Positions 17,367 through 26,114 of a stretch of 51,466 bases of DNA are shown one piece after another. Origin of the DNA: SURF-21 sp964462595 (lineage in GTDB: Bacteria; Actinomycetota; Geothermincolia; Geothermincolales; RBG-13-55-18); the NCBI GenBank assembly GCA_964462595.1, contig CAYWXM010000059.1, positions 1 through 51,466 on the forward strand. Direction: 5' to 3'. The notes under the pieces were generated by a model. The model was given only the letters and a program-made list of their open reading frames with translations, did not search any database and was not told where the DNA came from. The stretch's first letter is position 1. Every line of letters starts with the position of its first letter. Position numbers and translations under genes: made by a program.

Positions 17367-18551
17367 TTAAGCTCCGCTCAGGCGGAGGGTCGAGGTTTCC
17401 TCCCAGGTAATAAGGCTCTCGATGCGTGCCCGCAGCCCGTTTTCGAGCTCGCCTCTTTCCAGCAAGGCAGCTATACTGCGGGCATCCGGTTTCACCGCGT
17501 TATCCCACACCCCGCCATCGCGCAAAGAACTCTCCAGCTCGTCACGCTCTGCGCTTCCAGCGGGCGGGAGTTTCGGTGACCTGCCCCGCGTTATCTTGAG
17601 GACATGCGAGCTGCCCTGGATGTTATCGACCCCCTGGAGAGAGGAGAACTCCAGTATCTCCTCCCTCAATCCCTCCATATGCTTTTCGGCCTCTTTCTTC
17701 CGCGCCGACCACTCCGCGTACTGGTCCGCCAGCTGTATCCCGCGCTCCGTGGCCAGCTCGCGCTCGCGCAAGCTGGCCACCACGAACAGGTGTTTCCTCT
17801 TGGGGCAATACTCCTGCAACTCGCACCAGGCGCAGAGCGCGCTCTCTCGCGGTGGAAAATCGGTGGCCTTCTCGATCTCCCGCACCGTAGCGGCCGTTGC
17901 CGCGGCTATACTCTCCAGGTCGCCTCTTTCCCGGCGCAGGCGCAACTCGCGGTCAAAGGCCAGGTAGTGCCATACCAGTTCCACCTCGTGCGCATCCGCA
18001 AAGGCCTCTTCCACCGCCAGCTGGTAGAGGCTGAGCTGCCGGTCGCTTTCCAGCTCGCGCAGGGTGGGCAGGACGGTGGAGGTCTTATAATCGTGCACTT
18101 CGTAGTGCCCCTTCTCCAGGCTGTCCAACCTGTCCAGTATCCCGGTGAAATCGATACTCTCCCCCGCGGGATCTCTCAGCGGTATCGAGACTTTTCTCTC
18201 CAGCCATACCGGCATTCCCGCCTGAAAGGGGAAGTAGCGGCGGTGATAATCTCTCACGCAGCGTAGCCCGGTCTGCCGGTAGTCCTCCACGCAGTATTCC
18301 CGCCGCACCACGAAGATGTCATCGCTGATCTTGGAGTCCCAGAGATGCAGGTAATATTCTGAAAGCTCCTCCATATCGGGGAGCCGTGACATGCGGATAT
18401 CGCGGTAGAGCTTCTCCAGGGCCGCGTGCACGGTGCTTCCCATAAATGCCTCGATGCTCTTGCGCCGCGTCCTCACGCGCTCTACGTATTGGAGCCGGTA
18501 CTTAAAGGGACAGTTCTCGTAGGTTTCGAGCTGGCTGTGCGAATATGTCAT
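17367..18551 (-). CDS. RecB-family PD-(D/E)XK nuclease with Fe-S cysteines
   Basis: A 394-residue single-domain nuclease. The N-terminus SHSQLETYENCPFKYRLQYVE (residues 4-24, Cys14) and the helix with GSTVHAALEKLY are typical of the RecB/AddB/Cas4 PD-(D/E)XK clade. The catalytic motif appears as HDYKTS near residue 152. A C-terminal CAWCELQEYC (C-x2-C-x5-C, about 236-246) with Cys14 could bind a 4Fe-4S cluster as in AddB and Cas4. A further C-terminal segment with short helices may bind DNA. No helicase or cas gene is adjacent, so it is an orphan member. The ATG start has GGAGGTG upstream; the frame extends 25 codons further without support. Confidence 0.9.
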   Translation of the reverse strand: MTYSHSQLETYENCPFKYRLQYVERVRTRRKSIEAFMGSTVHAALEKLYRDIRMSRLPDMEELSEYYLHLWDSKISDDIFVVRREYCVEDYRQTGLRCVRDYHRRYFPFQAGMPVWLERKVSIPLRDPAGESIDFTGILDRLDSLEKGHYEVHDYKTSTVLPTLRELESDRQLSLYQLAVEEAFADAHEVELVWHYLAFDRELRLRRERGDLESIAAATAATVREIEKATDFPPRESALCAWCELQEYCPKRKHLFVVASLRERELATERGIQLADQYAEWSARKKEAEKHMEGLREEILEFSSLQGVDNIQGSSHVLKITRGRSPKLPPAGSAERDELESSLRDGGVWDNAVKPDARSIAALLERGELENGLRARIESLITWEETSTLRLSGA

Positions 18552-19030
18552 GACCAAACACCTCCATAAACATACTAACCCCACCCCGTGACACCCACAG
18601 CCTGCCCGACGAAACGGGCATGCCACTTCGCGGGTTTTTTCATCCTGCAGGCGGCGTCTCGTGACGAATCCTGGGGTTAGGACCTCGCGTATCCGTCTGA
18701 TTCCTTCTCCTGGCCAATAAATTAAATCTATAGTTGAGCTATATATATATTACATGATATGCTGGTTTTTGCACTTTTCTCCGTCTGGGTTACTCATCTC
18801 CCTCAACCCCTACATCTCCTGCCAGACAGCTTATTCGCGCCAGGTTGGGAACATTTGACCCCATATCTACCTCGTAAAAGATATTCTCAGGGCTTCTTTA
18901 TCTCTCGCGGTCAGCCATAAACCCACAAATATGTAAACCTGAACTTTAGGCATAGACTAATTGAGCTAACGGGCGATTATGCCGGCACGGACGAAATATA
19001 CCCGCAAGGGTCCTCAAGCGTGGGACCGTA
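18552..19030. other. intergenic, no gene seen
   Basis: About 480 bp upstream of the nuclease gene and downstream of the 19092 gene. It includes an AT-rich tract at 18715-18765 with repeated TATATA, the most likely place for the nuclease promoter on the minus strand. No open frame with recognisable content was found on either strand. Confidence 0.5.
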
Positions 19031-19037
19031 TGGCGCC

Positions 19038-19074
19038 ATAGTGAAAGGGGCCGATTTTCCGGCCCCTTTCACTA
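19038..19074 (-). terminator. perfect 16-bp hairpin, terminator-like
   Basis: Arms 19038-19053 and 19059-19074 (ATAGTGAAAGGGGCCG and its complement) pair perfectly around a 5-base loop, 17 bp past the stop of the membrane-protein gene at 19092. Neither side has a proper T-run, so it may act as an RNA-stabilising or weak bidirectional terminator rather than a canonical one. Confidence 0.6.
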
Positions 19075-19091
19075 TAGGTTCTCCTTGGGCG

Positions 19092-19697
19092 TCAGTCCTC
19101 TTCCAACACCTCCTGCAAGATCTTCTTCTTTGTCTGCCGGGACCGGACGACCTTTTTTACCACCCGGTATCCCACGTAGGCTCCGATAACGAAGGGCGCG
19201 ACCTTTTTCACCTGGCCCAGGATCTCCTGCATCTGTTTCTGGCGTTCCTCCGCCTCATCTCTGGCGATCACCTGCATTTCCTGGGCTGTCTCTTTCATCT
19301 CTTCACCGGCATCCTTGATGGGCTGTATGACATCGTTGCCGAGCTTGGGTATTTCCTTGGCGGCCTTACGTGCGATGCCGAACCCGATCACCGCTATCGC
19401 GGCTCCCAGGAGCAGGAACCCCGCTACAACTATGAGGGCGGAAAGCCACAGCCTGTCCAGGGCGATGTTCACCAGCAGGATCACAACGGCGATGATGTAC
19501 ACGGACGCCACGGCCAGTATAGTCAGCCCCGCGACGGAGATACCCGTACCTATACCCACGCGGGTGCCGGCATCCTTCACCTTCTTGCGTAACTCGATAC
19601 CCTCAGGGCCTTTCAATCGCTCGACTTGCTGCTTCATCCTGGCGCTGATTTCCACCAGGTGCTGCAGTCGCTGCTTCAGCTCCGCAAGCTTACTCAC
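19092..19697 (-). CDS. membrane protein with coiled coils, holin-X/phage-holin-like
   Basis: A 201-residue protein. It has an N-terminal coiled coil (about 1-45), two transmembrane segments (about 50-75 and 84-108), an amphipathic coiled coil rich in Glu, Gln and Met (about 120-165) and a basic C-terminus with a weak third hydrophobic stretch (VAPFVIGAYVGYRVV). This architecture resembles small Actinobacterial_holin-X/DUF proteins, but I do not recognise it with certainty. The start is GTG at 19697, with GGGGGAAGG upstream. Its neighbours do not suggest a function. Likely an integral membrane protein of the cell envelope. Confidence 0.75.
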   Translation of the reverse strand: MSKLAELKQRLQHLVEISARMKQQVERLKGPEGIELRKKVKDAGTRVGIGTGISVAGLTILAVASVYIIAVVILLVNIALDRLWLSALIVVAGFLLLGAAIAVIGFGIARKAAKEIPKLGNDVIQPIKDAGEEMKETAQEMQVIARDEAEERQKQMQEILGQVKKVAPFVIGAYVGYRVVKKVVRSRQTKKKILQEVLEED

Positions 19698-19934
19698 CCA
19701 ACCTTCCCCCTTTCTCTTGCAGAATCAATACATATATCGTTAATCTCTTGAACGCCCTTCTTCTCGCAGCACTCACGGCGACATCCCAACGCCGTTTTCT
19801 CCTTGCTTTACCTTTATACTACACGCTTATCTTCTCCGTCACGTTCCCCTAGACCTCCCCGCAAGCGTGCATTGGCGGCAAACCAGCCTGCCGGGGGTTG
19901 TTTTTTCGTCACCACCTGTGGGTATATAGAGCTT

Positions 19935-20348
19935 ATGCCACAAGCGAACTGGGTCATTCTGCTGCATTTCGTCCTCCTGTGGGGCAGCGTTATAACGGGC
20001 CTCGCGGCTGGATGGTGCATCAATATGCCCCTGCCCGTCTCCTTACCCCTTGGGATCATGATCTGGATTCTGGGCCTGGTCTACAACCTGCGCTTGATAC
20101 AACGCCAGAAAAAGGGCCTCGCCAGACACCGCTATTTGATGACTCACGGCAGCCACCAGAGGATCGCCGCGAGAACGCTGATGAACCTGGGGGTGGCAGT
20201 CGGCTCCAGGTCATGGTTAACCCTTATCGTCGTCGCCATCCTTGTCCCTTTTTACGCCGCCGCAGCGCGAAGGAGAGAACGTTACCTGGATTACATGCGC
20301 ACCGGCATGCTCTCGGACGCCTTTCCCAAACGCATCGTCAGGCATTGA
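19935..20348 (+). CDS. small membrane protein, unrecognised
   Basis: About 137 residues with three hydrophobic segments (residues 5-25, 30-48 and 90-112 approximately) and a basic, Arg-rich tail. The arrangement QRQKKGLARHRYLMTHGSH followed by a hydrophobic helix and RRRERYLDYM faintly resembles isoprenylcysteine/phospholipid methyltransferase-like membrane proteins, but the SAM-binding motif is not evident, so no function is assigned. The start ATG at 19935 is chosen because the hydrophobic region begins there; the ribosome binding site is weak and the frame is open for 44 more codons upstream. Its stop is 32 bp from the converging glycosidase stop. Confidence 0.6.
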   Translation: MPQANWVILLHFVLLWGSVITGLAAGWCINMPLPVSLPLGIMIWILGLVYNLRLIQRQKKGLARHRYLMTHGSHQRIAARTLMNLGVAVGSRSWLTLIVVAILVPFYAAAARRRERYLDYMRTGMLSDAFPKRIVRH

Positions 20349-20380
20349 GGGCCGGGGTTCCTTTTAGCCCCTGCCGGCGC

Positions 20381-21694
20381 TTACGACTCCCCGCCCACGG
20401 CCTGCGGCCAGAAGCGGGCCATCATGTCCAGGGCGAGGGCCGGCCAGCAGAAGTCGGTTATCCTCCTGCCTTCCCCGCTGCGGGAATCGTAGTACTCGAA
20501 AAACCCTTCGCGCAGTATCATGTGCACGACCCTGGCGGTCATCTCACGCGCTTCCTCCACGTAACCGTATTCCCCCAGGCCGATGGCGAGCATCCAGCTG
20601 ATATTGACCCACACGCAGTGTCCCGACCAGAGATGGCGCTCCACCCATTCGCCGGTTCCGGTCAGCTCCGACTCGGGGTTAAAAGGCACGGGGTATGCGG
20701 TCCAGAAGGCCTCGGGGTTCAGCAGGTGCTCGTGTATCAACCTCTCCGCATGATCCCTCCGGCACAGGCCGGTGAAAAGGGGGAGCAGCGAGGCCGCCGT
20801 GCGCCGCCGCAACAGGCGGGGGCGGCGATAGCCGAAACGCGGGAAATAACACCCCGCCCGCTCGTCCCATAAATGCCTGTCCATGGCATCGATCATCTCT
20901 TCGGCCCGCCGCCGGTAATTCCCCTCTTCGCGCCTCCTCTGCAATTCACCTGCCAGGAATGACGTGCTGCGGCACGCCCGCACCACGAGGCAGTTGACGG
21001 TGAGGTCCTCGCACACGAAGCGGTTTGCCTTGGCCAGCGCTCTAGCTCTCCATTTTGCGGCGCGGTTGAAGGCGTAAAGCCAGCCGGGATAGAGCCACGC
21101 GATCGCGTGCGAGCATATGCCGCGCTCGCGTATTCCCAAGGCCCGGAAGAACTGGGGCGACATGTCCGTTCCGGACTCCCACGGATGCAGGATGGTCACC
21201 AGGCCGTCTCCTCTTATATCCCGCTTTTGCAGCAGGAAGTCGAGGCTGCGGCACATGAGGGGAAAGACCCTCTTCAACCAGCCCTTATCGCCTGTCTTCC
21301 TGTACGCCAGCTCTGCGGCATAATGGTAACTCGGCGGGTCTACCATGAAAGAGGCTCCGCGCCCGTCGAACTCCCACCTGACCAGCCGGGTCTGCAGGCC
21401 CCTGGTCCAGCGATTGGCGTAACTGTTGGGCAGCAGCACCTCGTGGGGCAGGTGTCCGTCGCTCCCCACCTGCTTGAACAGGGTCTCCAGCTCCCTTTGC
21501 GCCTTTACCGCGTCCATGTGGGTCATGGCCGCGGCGTGGAAACCGCTGTCCCAACCGAAAAGCGACGGATAATGGTTGTGGGAGGGCATGTGGTAATAGA
21601 CGTCCCCCTGGTCCACCTCGTTGAGGGCGAAGACGCGGCGGGCTTCGTCTAACAATTTCTTCCAGTCAGACCCCGTGAGGGGTTCGAGCCCCAT
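20381..21694 (-). CDS. GH63/mannosylglycerate-hydrolase-like glycoside hydrolase
   Basis: A 437-residue (alpha/alpha)6-barrel enzyme. The motifs FGWDSGFHAAAM (about 48-59), LHPWESGTDMSPQF (about 168-181, with the likely catalytic Asp), LWSGHCVWVNISWMLAIGL (about 355-375) and GFFEYYDSRSGEG match the GH63 branch called MGH1-like hydrolases, which act on mannosylglycerate, glucosylglycerate or related alpha-glycosides. No signal peptide is present, so it likely acts on a cytosolic compatible solute or its derivative. The start is ATG at 21694 with AAGGA 6 bases upstream; the TTG one codon earlier is less likely. No sugar transporter or synthase is adjacent. Confidence 0.82.
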   Translation of the reverse strand: MGLEPLTGSDWKKLLDEARRVFALNEVDQGDVYYHMPSHNHYPSLFGWDSGFHAAAMTHMDAVKAQRELETLFKQVGSDGHLPHEVLLPNSYANRWTRGLQTRLVRWEFDGRGASFMVDPPSYHYAAELAYRKTGDKGWLKRVFPLMCRSLDFLLQKRDIRGDGLVTILHPWESGTDMSPQFFRALGIRERGICSHAIAWLYPGWLYAFNRAAKWRARALAKANRFVCEDLTVNCLVVRACRSTSFLAGELQRRREEGNYRRRAEEMIDAMDRHLWDERAGCYFPRFGYRRPRLLRRRTAASLLPLFTGLCRRDHAERLIHEHLLNPEAFWTAYPVPFNPESELTGTGEWVERHLWSGHCVWVNISWMLAIGLGEYGYVEEAREMTARVVHMILREGFFEYYDSRSGEGRRITDFCWPALALDMMARFWPQAVGGES

Positions 21695-21930
21695 CAAGTG
21701 TCCTTAACCTTTACCACCAGCACGCCGGGCGGCTCTCCAGGACGCCGTTATCCTTCCAGCGGTGCATGAAAGCGATGCGTTTTGGAACCCCGCACACGCC
21801 GCATCTGGTCAGAGACATGCCTGATACCCCCTTCGGCAAAGCAACCCAAAGACCTTTTATTGTCTAGGATAACACATGTTCGAAAGGGCCCGGCAGGCAG
21901 TGCGGGAGGACCGGCGCCTGGACGATAAGG

Positions 21931-22318
21931 AAGAGAGCCAGCCTGTAAGCCGGATCCTGTACCCGGTTGACCCCGGGCGGTGGTCATCCATCTGGGACCG
22001 CCGTTACCGGCGGCCTCTAGCGGCCTACCCGAGCCTCGAACGCTGCGGGCCACAGCATCGGCTCCTATTTGGTCTTGCTCCGGGAGGGGTTTTCCAAGCC
22101 GGCCTGTCACCAGTACCGCTGGTGGGCTCTTACCCCACCTTTTCACCCTTGCCTGCCGGCACCGCATGCGCCATGCGCCGGCGGGCGGTTTCCCTTTCTG
22201 TGGCACTTTCCGTCGGGTCACCCCGCCTGGGCGTTACCCAGCTCCCTGCCCTGTGGAGTCCGGACTTTCCTCGAGCGCAGCTACCGCCGCACCCGCGACC
22301 ACCCGGCTGACTCTCTCC
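21931..22318 (-). ncRNA. rnpB: RNase P RNA, bacterial type A
   Basis: The minus strand carries the RNase P catalytic core: GAGGAAAGTCCGGACTCC near the 5' end (P4 and CR-I), the GGTAACGCCCAGGCGGGGT and GGGTGACCCGACGGAAAGTGCC-like segments, GGTAAGAGCCCACC, and the 3' segment ACAGGATCCGGCTTACAG (CR-V). P1 is formed by GAGAG-TCAGCC at the 5' end and GGCTGGCTCTC at the 3' end. Length is about 388 bases, usual for type A. It is the RNA subunit that matures tRNA 5' ends. A TATAAT ends 7 bases before the predicted 5' base at 22318. Confidence 0.95.
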
Positions 22319-22324
22319 ATAACG

Positions 22325-22330
22325 ATTATA
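22325..22330 (-). promoter_or_regulatory. -10 element of rnpB
   Basis: TATAAT on the minus strand sits exactly 7 bases before the G at 22318 that opens the P1 helix of RNase P RNA, which supports both the promoter and the RNA's 5' end. No good -35 was found at 16-18 bp spacing. Confidence 0.7.
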
Positions 22331-22389
22331 ACCCATCCGTCTGCGCACTTGCCTCCGTTGCCTGCATCGCGCAAGCGACAGCGGCGCCC

Positions 22390-22541
22390 GGAGGGCGACG
22401 CGGCGGTGCCTGTGCCAGTCCTGGCGGAGCCAGGCCTGGCCTGGCACGTATGCGTTTCTATAGTATCCCCGAGCGTGGAGGGCGACGCGGCGGTGCATGT
22501 GCCAGGAAGCTTGCGAACGTTTAGGCCTGGCACGCGTACGT
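22390..22541. repeat. pair of hairpin-bearing direct repeats
   Basis: Two units begin with the same 29-bp sequence apart from one base (22390-22418 and 22477-22505; core GGAGGGCGACGCGGCGGTGC). Each continues into a self-complementary part in which GTGCCAG pairs with CTGGCAC some 15-25 bases later (second unit: GTGCCAGG at 22499-22506 and CCTGGCAC at 22526-22533). They fill the space between the amidohydrolase stop and the rnpB promoter. They resemble REP-type extragenic palindromes; no transposase is present. Confidence 0.7.
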
Positions 22542-22557
22542 CTTCGCTGCCACGAGC

Positions 22558-23517
22558 CTAGGCCCCCAGGGAGGCCAGTATTTCCGGGTGGCCGCACGTC
22601 TCCAGCATGGCCTGCACCGTGCGGTGAAGCAGGCATTCCTCCGCCTCCGTGCCCAGGTCTAAGGATTTCATGTCCTCCAGAAGAGCGGGATGGGCGCCGA
22701 AACCCACGGGAAAATCGGTGCCGTACATTATGCGCTGGGGAAAATCCTCAAAGAGGCGGAAGAAATCGTCGTAGTTCTCCTTTACGTCGTCAGTCTCGAG
22801 GCTTGTCGCCATGGGTGGCAGGTCTCCCCTGTTGTGCTTGAGGTCCTCGTACATGCGCATGCAGGAGATCGAGTTGGTCATGTCCAGCCAGAAATTGGGA
22901 TATTCGGAAAGAAGGCGATGGGCGAGGCGGAAGCGCGGAAAGAGAGCGTGTACCGCCACCAGCTGCATATCGGGATAATCTCGGATGACCGCCTCCATGT
23001 CGTTCAGGTCCATGTTCATGCCGTAGAAGGTGTCGAATCCCGTGTGCACCAGGAGAGGCCTGCGGTGCTCGTTGAGCACCTCGAACACGGGGCGCATCTC
23101 GGGGCCGAAGGCCGGAAAACGCTGGGCGAAGGGATGCAGCTTCATCCCCATGAAGCCGTATTCCTCTATGCAGCGGCGCGTTTCCATGCCCTTGTCCGGA
23201 GTCTCTATATGCACGGAGCCGAAGGGGATGGCCTCGGGTATATCGGCACAGGTATCGCGGTTGAAGCGGTTGAGGTCCTCGGTCTCCTCCTCCCAGAGGG
23301 GAAATACCAGGTTGAAGAAATAAGGTATCTCAGAGTCGCGGATGCTGTCCAGTATATCCTGCGCGGATATATCCTCGCTGAGGGGAAACCCCGGCGTGAA
23401 TTTCCTGACCCATCGTACCAGGCCGGCCATGCGCTTCGGCGGCATGATGTGGACGTGGGGGTCTACCCAGGGTATGCCGTTGCTCATGCTGCGTGTCTCG
23501 CCGCTGTCCCATCTCAT
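22558..23517 (-). CDS. amidohydrolase 2 family TIM-barrel hydrolase
   Basis: A 319-residue metal-dependent hydrolase. The N-terminal PHVHIMPP (metal His pair) near residues 19-26, a GMKLHPFAQRFP segment, LLVHTGFD and YGTDFPVGFG match the amidohydrolase-related (PF04909) fold, which includes decarboxylases such as ACMSD and various lactone or amide hydrolases. The substrate is unknown. The start at 23517 is an ATG with AGGAG 7 bases upstream; the open frame continues 14 codons up without a site. A second, distinct member of the family is at 49343-50287. Confidence 0.88.
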   Translation of the reverse strand: MRWDSGETRSMSNGIPWVDPHVHIMPPKRMAGLVRWVRKFTPGFPLSEDISAQDILDSIRDSEIPYFFNLVFPLWEEETEDLNRFNRDTCADIPEAIPFGSVHIETPDKGMETRRCIEEYGFMGMKLHPFAQRFPAFGPEMRPVFEVLNEHRRPLLVHTGFDTFYGMNMDLNDMEAVIRDYPDMQLVAVHALFPRFRLAHRLLSEYPNFWLDMTNSISCMRMYEDLKHNRGDLPPMATSLETDDVKENYDDFFRLFEDFPQRIMYGTDFPVGFGAHPALLEDMKSLDLGTEAEECLLHRTVQAMLETCGHPEILASLGA

Positions 23518-23730
23518 CTTCCTGCTCCTTTTTTGTGCTCCCCTGCCTGCTGTCCTCATACCTTACGATTATATCCCACACAGCGTGCTGCCGGTCGTGC
23601 CGTGAATACGCCCGCCGTAAACGGGCCTGCTCCCCGGTCCTTTATGCCATCGTATGCCCCACGGACACGCGGCTCTGCTAGGATATATTGAGAACACCGG
23701 GAGGCGGTGTCCGTAAGAGAGGAGAAAGAG

Positions 23731-24912
23731 GTGCGCAGGCTGGCAATACCCCTGGCTATGCTGACGGTGTTTATGCTGCTCAACGGCGGGTGCGGCGGCA
23801 ACGGTCTCTCCGGTGAGGTGCTGGAATTACTGGAGACGCGATGCGGGAATACAGACACCATCTCTTACACTTGTGTCACCGAGGACGCCGGGAGCCTCTA
23901 TCGCGAGGAATTCGAGATCAGCTTCCCTGACAACTATCGCTATCGCTTTTACGGGGTCGAGGGAGGCCAGGCCAGGCTGCGCACCCTTACCGTGCAGTCC
24001 GGCATGGAACTATACCGTGCCGGCCTTGCCGGGGAGGAGCCCGGGCAGGCGGAAAAGCTGGAGGTCGTGCTCAAATCGCACGTCCCTCCCATCCGTTGCA
24101 CCGGCAATTACCTGGCTCTCTATCACCTCATCGGCAACGCCGATTACTTCAATTCGATGATGGCCCTGATAGAAAGCGGCGACCTGGTAGTCGCGGGCAG
24201 GGAAAACCTGGATGGGACCGACACCTATCGCCTGGAGTCCGCTGCGGGCCTGGCGCCGGAGATGCGCATCTGGCTGGACACGGAAACGGGATTCCCCTCG
24301 AGGAAAGAGCTTGCCCTGAGCGAGGACAGGGTGGTGGTGTTCCGCTACCAGGACATACGAGAGAACCAGGTTTATGGGCAAGATAGCTTTCCCCCGGATC
24401 CGGTGGCCCTCTTCGGCGACCCCGGTATCGGCGTCAGTTCCGAAGCCAGGGATGGAGGCTGCCGGCCCGCCGATATGGCGAGCGCCTCCGCTCAGCTGGG
24501 CTTCGAGCCGGTGGTGCCGCAGATCCAGGGCTTCGAACTCGTCGCGTCCTACGTGCGGGACCCCGCGGAATCCAACCTCACCGAATCGGAGGCATCGACG
24601 CAGTTCCCCGAGGGCTTTCGCCAGCTCTACCTGGTCCTGCGCGACGGCACCCGCCAGGTGGAGATAATGGAGAGCCCTTACGATCCGGAGTTTTCCTATT
24701 ACACCACCGGCATGGCCGCTCTTACCGGTGCTTTCCTCACCGTGCAGGAGGTGTTCGGGGCGGACGCCGGCAACGCTTCCTACACGGCCGCCATTGACTG
24801 CCAGGAGATGCACCTGGTGCTGGGGGACATGGCGCTCATGGTCACCGGGGACCTCTCGCGCGAGGAGTTCGAGTCGCTTGCCATACAGCTCAAAGATCTG
24901 AGCGCTCCCTGA
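23731..24912 (+). CDS. lipoprotein with LolA/MucB-like N-domain
   Basis: About 393 residues. A signal sequence ends in LLNGGC, a good lipobox. The N-terminal half (about 35-225) has the beta-rich pattern of LolA/RseB-like lipid- or peptide-binding domains (YREEFEISFPDNYRYRF, then VAGRENLDGTDTYRLE and WLDTETGFPSRKE). The C-terminal part (QGFELVASYVRD through LSREEFESLAIQL) resembles the DUF4367-type tail found in sigma-factor-associated envelope proteins. It is anchored outside the membrane and may sense or carry a lipid. The GTG start at 23731 is chosen because AGAGGAG precedes it; an in-frame GTG at 23707 is possible. No sigma factor is adjacent. Confidence 0.82.
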   Translation: MRRLAIPLAMLTVFMLLNGGCGGNGLSGEVLELLETRCGNTDTISYTCVTEDAGSLYREEFEISFPDNYRYRFYGVEGGQARLRTLTVQSGMELYRAGLAGEEPGQAEKLEVVLKSHVPPIRCTGNYLALYHLIGNADYFNSMMALIESGDLVVAGRENLDGTDTYRLESAAGLAPEMRIWLDTETGFPSRKELALSEDRVVVFRYQDIRENQVYGQDSFPPDPVALFGDPGIGVSSEARDGGCRPADMASASAQLGFEPVVPQIQGFELVASYVRDPAESNLTESEASTQFPEGFRQLYLVLRDGTRQVEIMESPYDPEFSYYTTGMAALTGAFLTVQEVFGADAGNASYTAAIDCQEMHLVLGDMALMVTGDLSREEFESLAIQLKDLSAP

Positions 24913-25018
24913 AATACCTGGAGGCCGTGCCTTGCCGTTCACTCCCGACAGGTTTTCGACGGGAATGGACTCGCTTATACTCCGCAGGTTCTAAAACGTT
25001 TAACGGTGCGGGGGCTTT

Positions 25019-25939
25019 TCACAGGCTGGGCTCGACGAACCGCAGCGACCAGCCAAGGGGGGTGTGATAGGGCGGGCTTCCCGCCATCGCCGCGTCAACC
25101 GCGCCTGCCGCCTCGTCCGAGAAAGCGTCCAGCATGCGCTCGCCGGCCTCGGGAGAGGCGCCGCGGGGCTCTCCGATGTAGGTGGAGGGGTTTTTCTCCG
25201 TCACCCAGGAGAGCATCAACCCCACGTGGCTCAAGTCCTTTCCCAGCTCCTCCGCACCCATGATGCGCAGTGCCCTTCCCAGCGTGCCTATCAGGAGGTT
25301 AGGCCAGCGGCGAGGGTTGATGGAGACGCGCGGCAACTCCTTCCACGTGGGGCGCACGTCCTCCGGGCAGGCCGCGAGCATGAGCGACGTCTCGTTCAGG
25401 CCGGCATGGCTGTCCTCGTCGTCGCCGCACGCTCCCCTGCCGGCCCCGAGGCGCGACAGCAGCTCGGGGTCGAGCTCCACCATGCGGCGGAAGAAGGAGA
25501 GGAAGGGCGCGACGATGTAAAAACCTCGCTTGTCGTAAAGCCTTCGCACCGCCTTCGCCGTTGCCACCTGGTGGCGCGGTCCGCCGTGGTTATCGGTCAC
25601 CAGGAGATAGTGAAAACCTCGTTCGGCCAGGAAAGTCGCGTTGGCGCGCAGCAACAGGTTGATGGCCCGGCTGTCCACTTCGACCGAACCGGGTATAGTA
25701 TCGCTGCCCAGGTAATAAGATGGGAAGAGCACGAGGTCCAGTTCGGGGTGGCGCTCCCCTATCTTCCGCAGGGCACGGTCGCGGATTTCCTCGGCCATCC
25801 ACACATCGGTTCCCAGTGGAAGGTGGGGACCGTGCACCTCCAGCGGGCTCAGGGCCATGACGAAAAGCGTCTTCTCCCGGTTCAGGGCATCGACCTCCGG
25901 GCTCGACATCTCCGCCAGCTTCAGGGTTTTACCAGCCAT
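25019..25939 (-). CDS. creatininase family amidohydrolase
   Basis: A 306-residue protein. SPLEVHGPHLPLGTDVWMAEE (about 24-44) holds the metal-binding Glu, His and Asp of the creatininase family; TDNHGG supplies another His, and SHAGLNETSLML a further His and Glu. Members include creatininase, MftE and the riboflavin/F420-related hydrolases ArfB/FAPy deformylase, so the substrate remains open; no mycofactocin or F420 gene is adjacent. The ATG at 25939 is chosen because a TATAAT lies only 7 bases upstream on the same strand, which would make this a leaderless mRNA, and because the family motifs begin just after. The frame continues open upstream for 96 codons, through the promoter region, with no homology. 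Confidence 0.85.
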   Translation of the reverse strand: MAGKTLKLAEMSSPEVDALNREKTLFVMALSPLEVHGPHLPLGTDVWMAEEIRDRALRKIGERHPELDLVLFPSYYLGSDTIPGSVEVDSRAINLLLRANATFLAERGFHYLLVTDNHGGPRHQVATAKAVRRLYDKRGFYIVAPFLSFFRRMVELDPELLSRLGAGRGACGDDEDSHAGLNETSLMLAACPEDVRPTWKELPRVSINPRRWPNLLIGTLGRALRIMGAEELGKDLSHVGLMLSWVTEKNPSTYIGEPRGASPEAGERMLDAFSDEAAGAVDAAMAGSPPYHTPLGWSLRFVEPSL

Positions 25940-25945
25940 ACAACG

Positions 25946-25951
25946 ATTATA
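25946..25951 (-). promoter_or_regulatory. -10 element for a leaderless transcript
   Basis: A consensus TATAAT on the minus strand is separated by six bases (CGTTGT) from the ATG at 25939, so transcription would start at the A of the start codon. A weak -35 (TTACCC) is 17 bp upstream. There is no ribosome binding site, as expected for a leaderless mRNA. Confidence 0.65.
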
Positions 25952-26087
25952 CATCGGCTCGAGCCTGCGGGTAACGGTCTCGTTATTCCTTTCCAAACAC
26001 ATCATCCGCAGTGCATCCGCAGGCGTGCCTTTCCCGGTAACCCGCACTTTGCGCACCACCTGCCTGGCCACATTTCCCGTTACCAGG

Positions 26088-26096
26088 TGATATAAT
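26088..26096 (+). promoter_or_regulatory. extended -10 promoter
   Basis: TGATATAAT is a full extended -10 element (TGn plus TATAAT). Transcription would start near 26103, leaving a leader of 12-20 bases before the acyl-CoA synthetase start. It is divergent from, and about 140 bp from, the leaderless creatininase-family promoter. Confidence 0.65.
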
Positions 26097-26114
26097 GACG
26101 CAGGAAAAAAGGAC

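Noticed and set aside
18720..18770. TATATATA-rich tract as a promoter or origin-like element.
   Set aside because: No -35 at a suitable distance, no DnaA boxes, and no replication gene; left as an unassigned intergenic tract.
21670..21700. A tRNA T-arm-like GGGGTTCGAGCCCC.
   Set aside because: No acceptor, D or anticodon arms are present; it falls in the start of the GH63-like gene, encoding GLEP.
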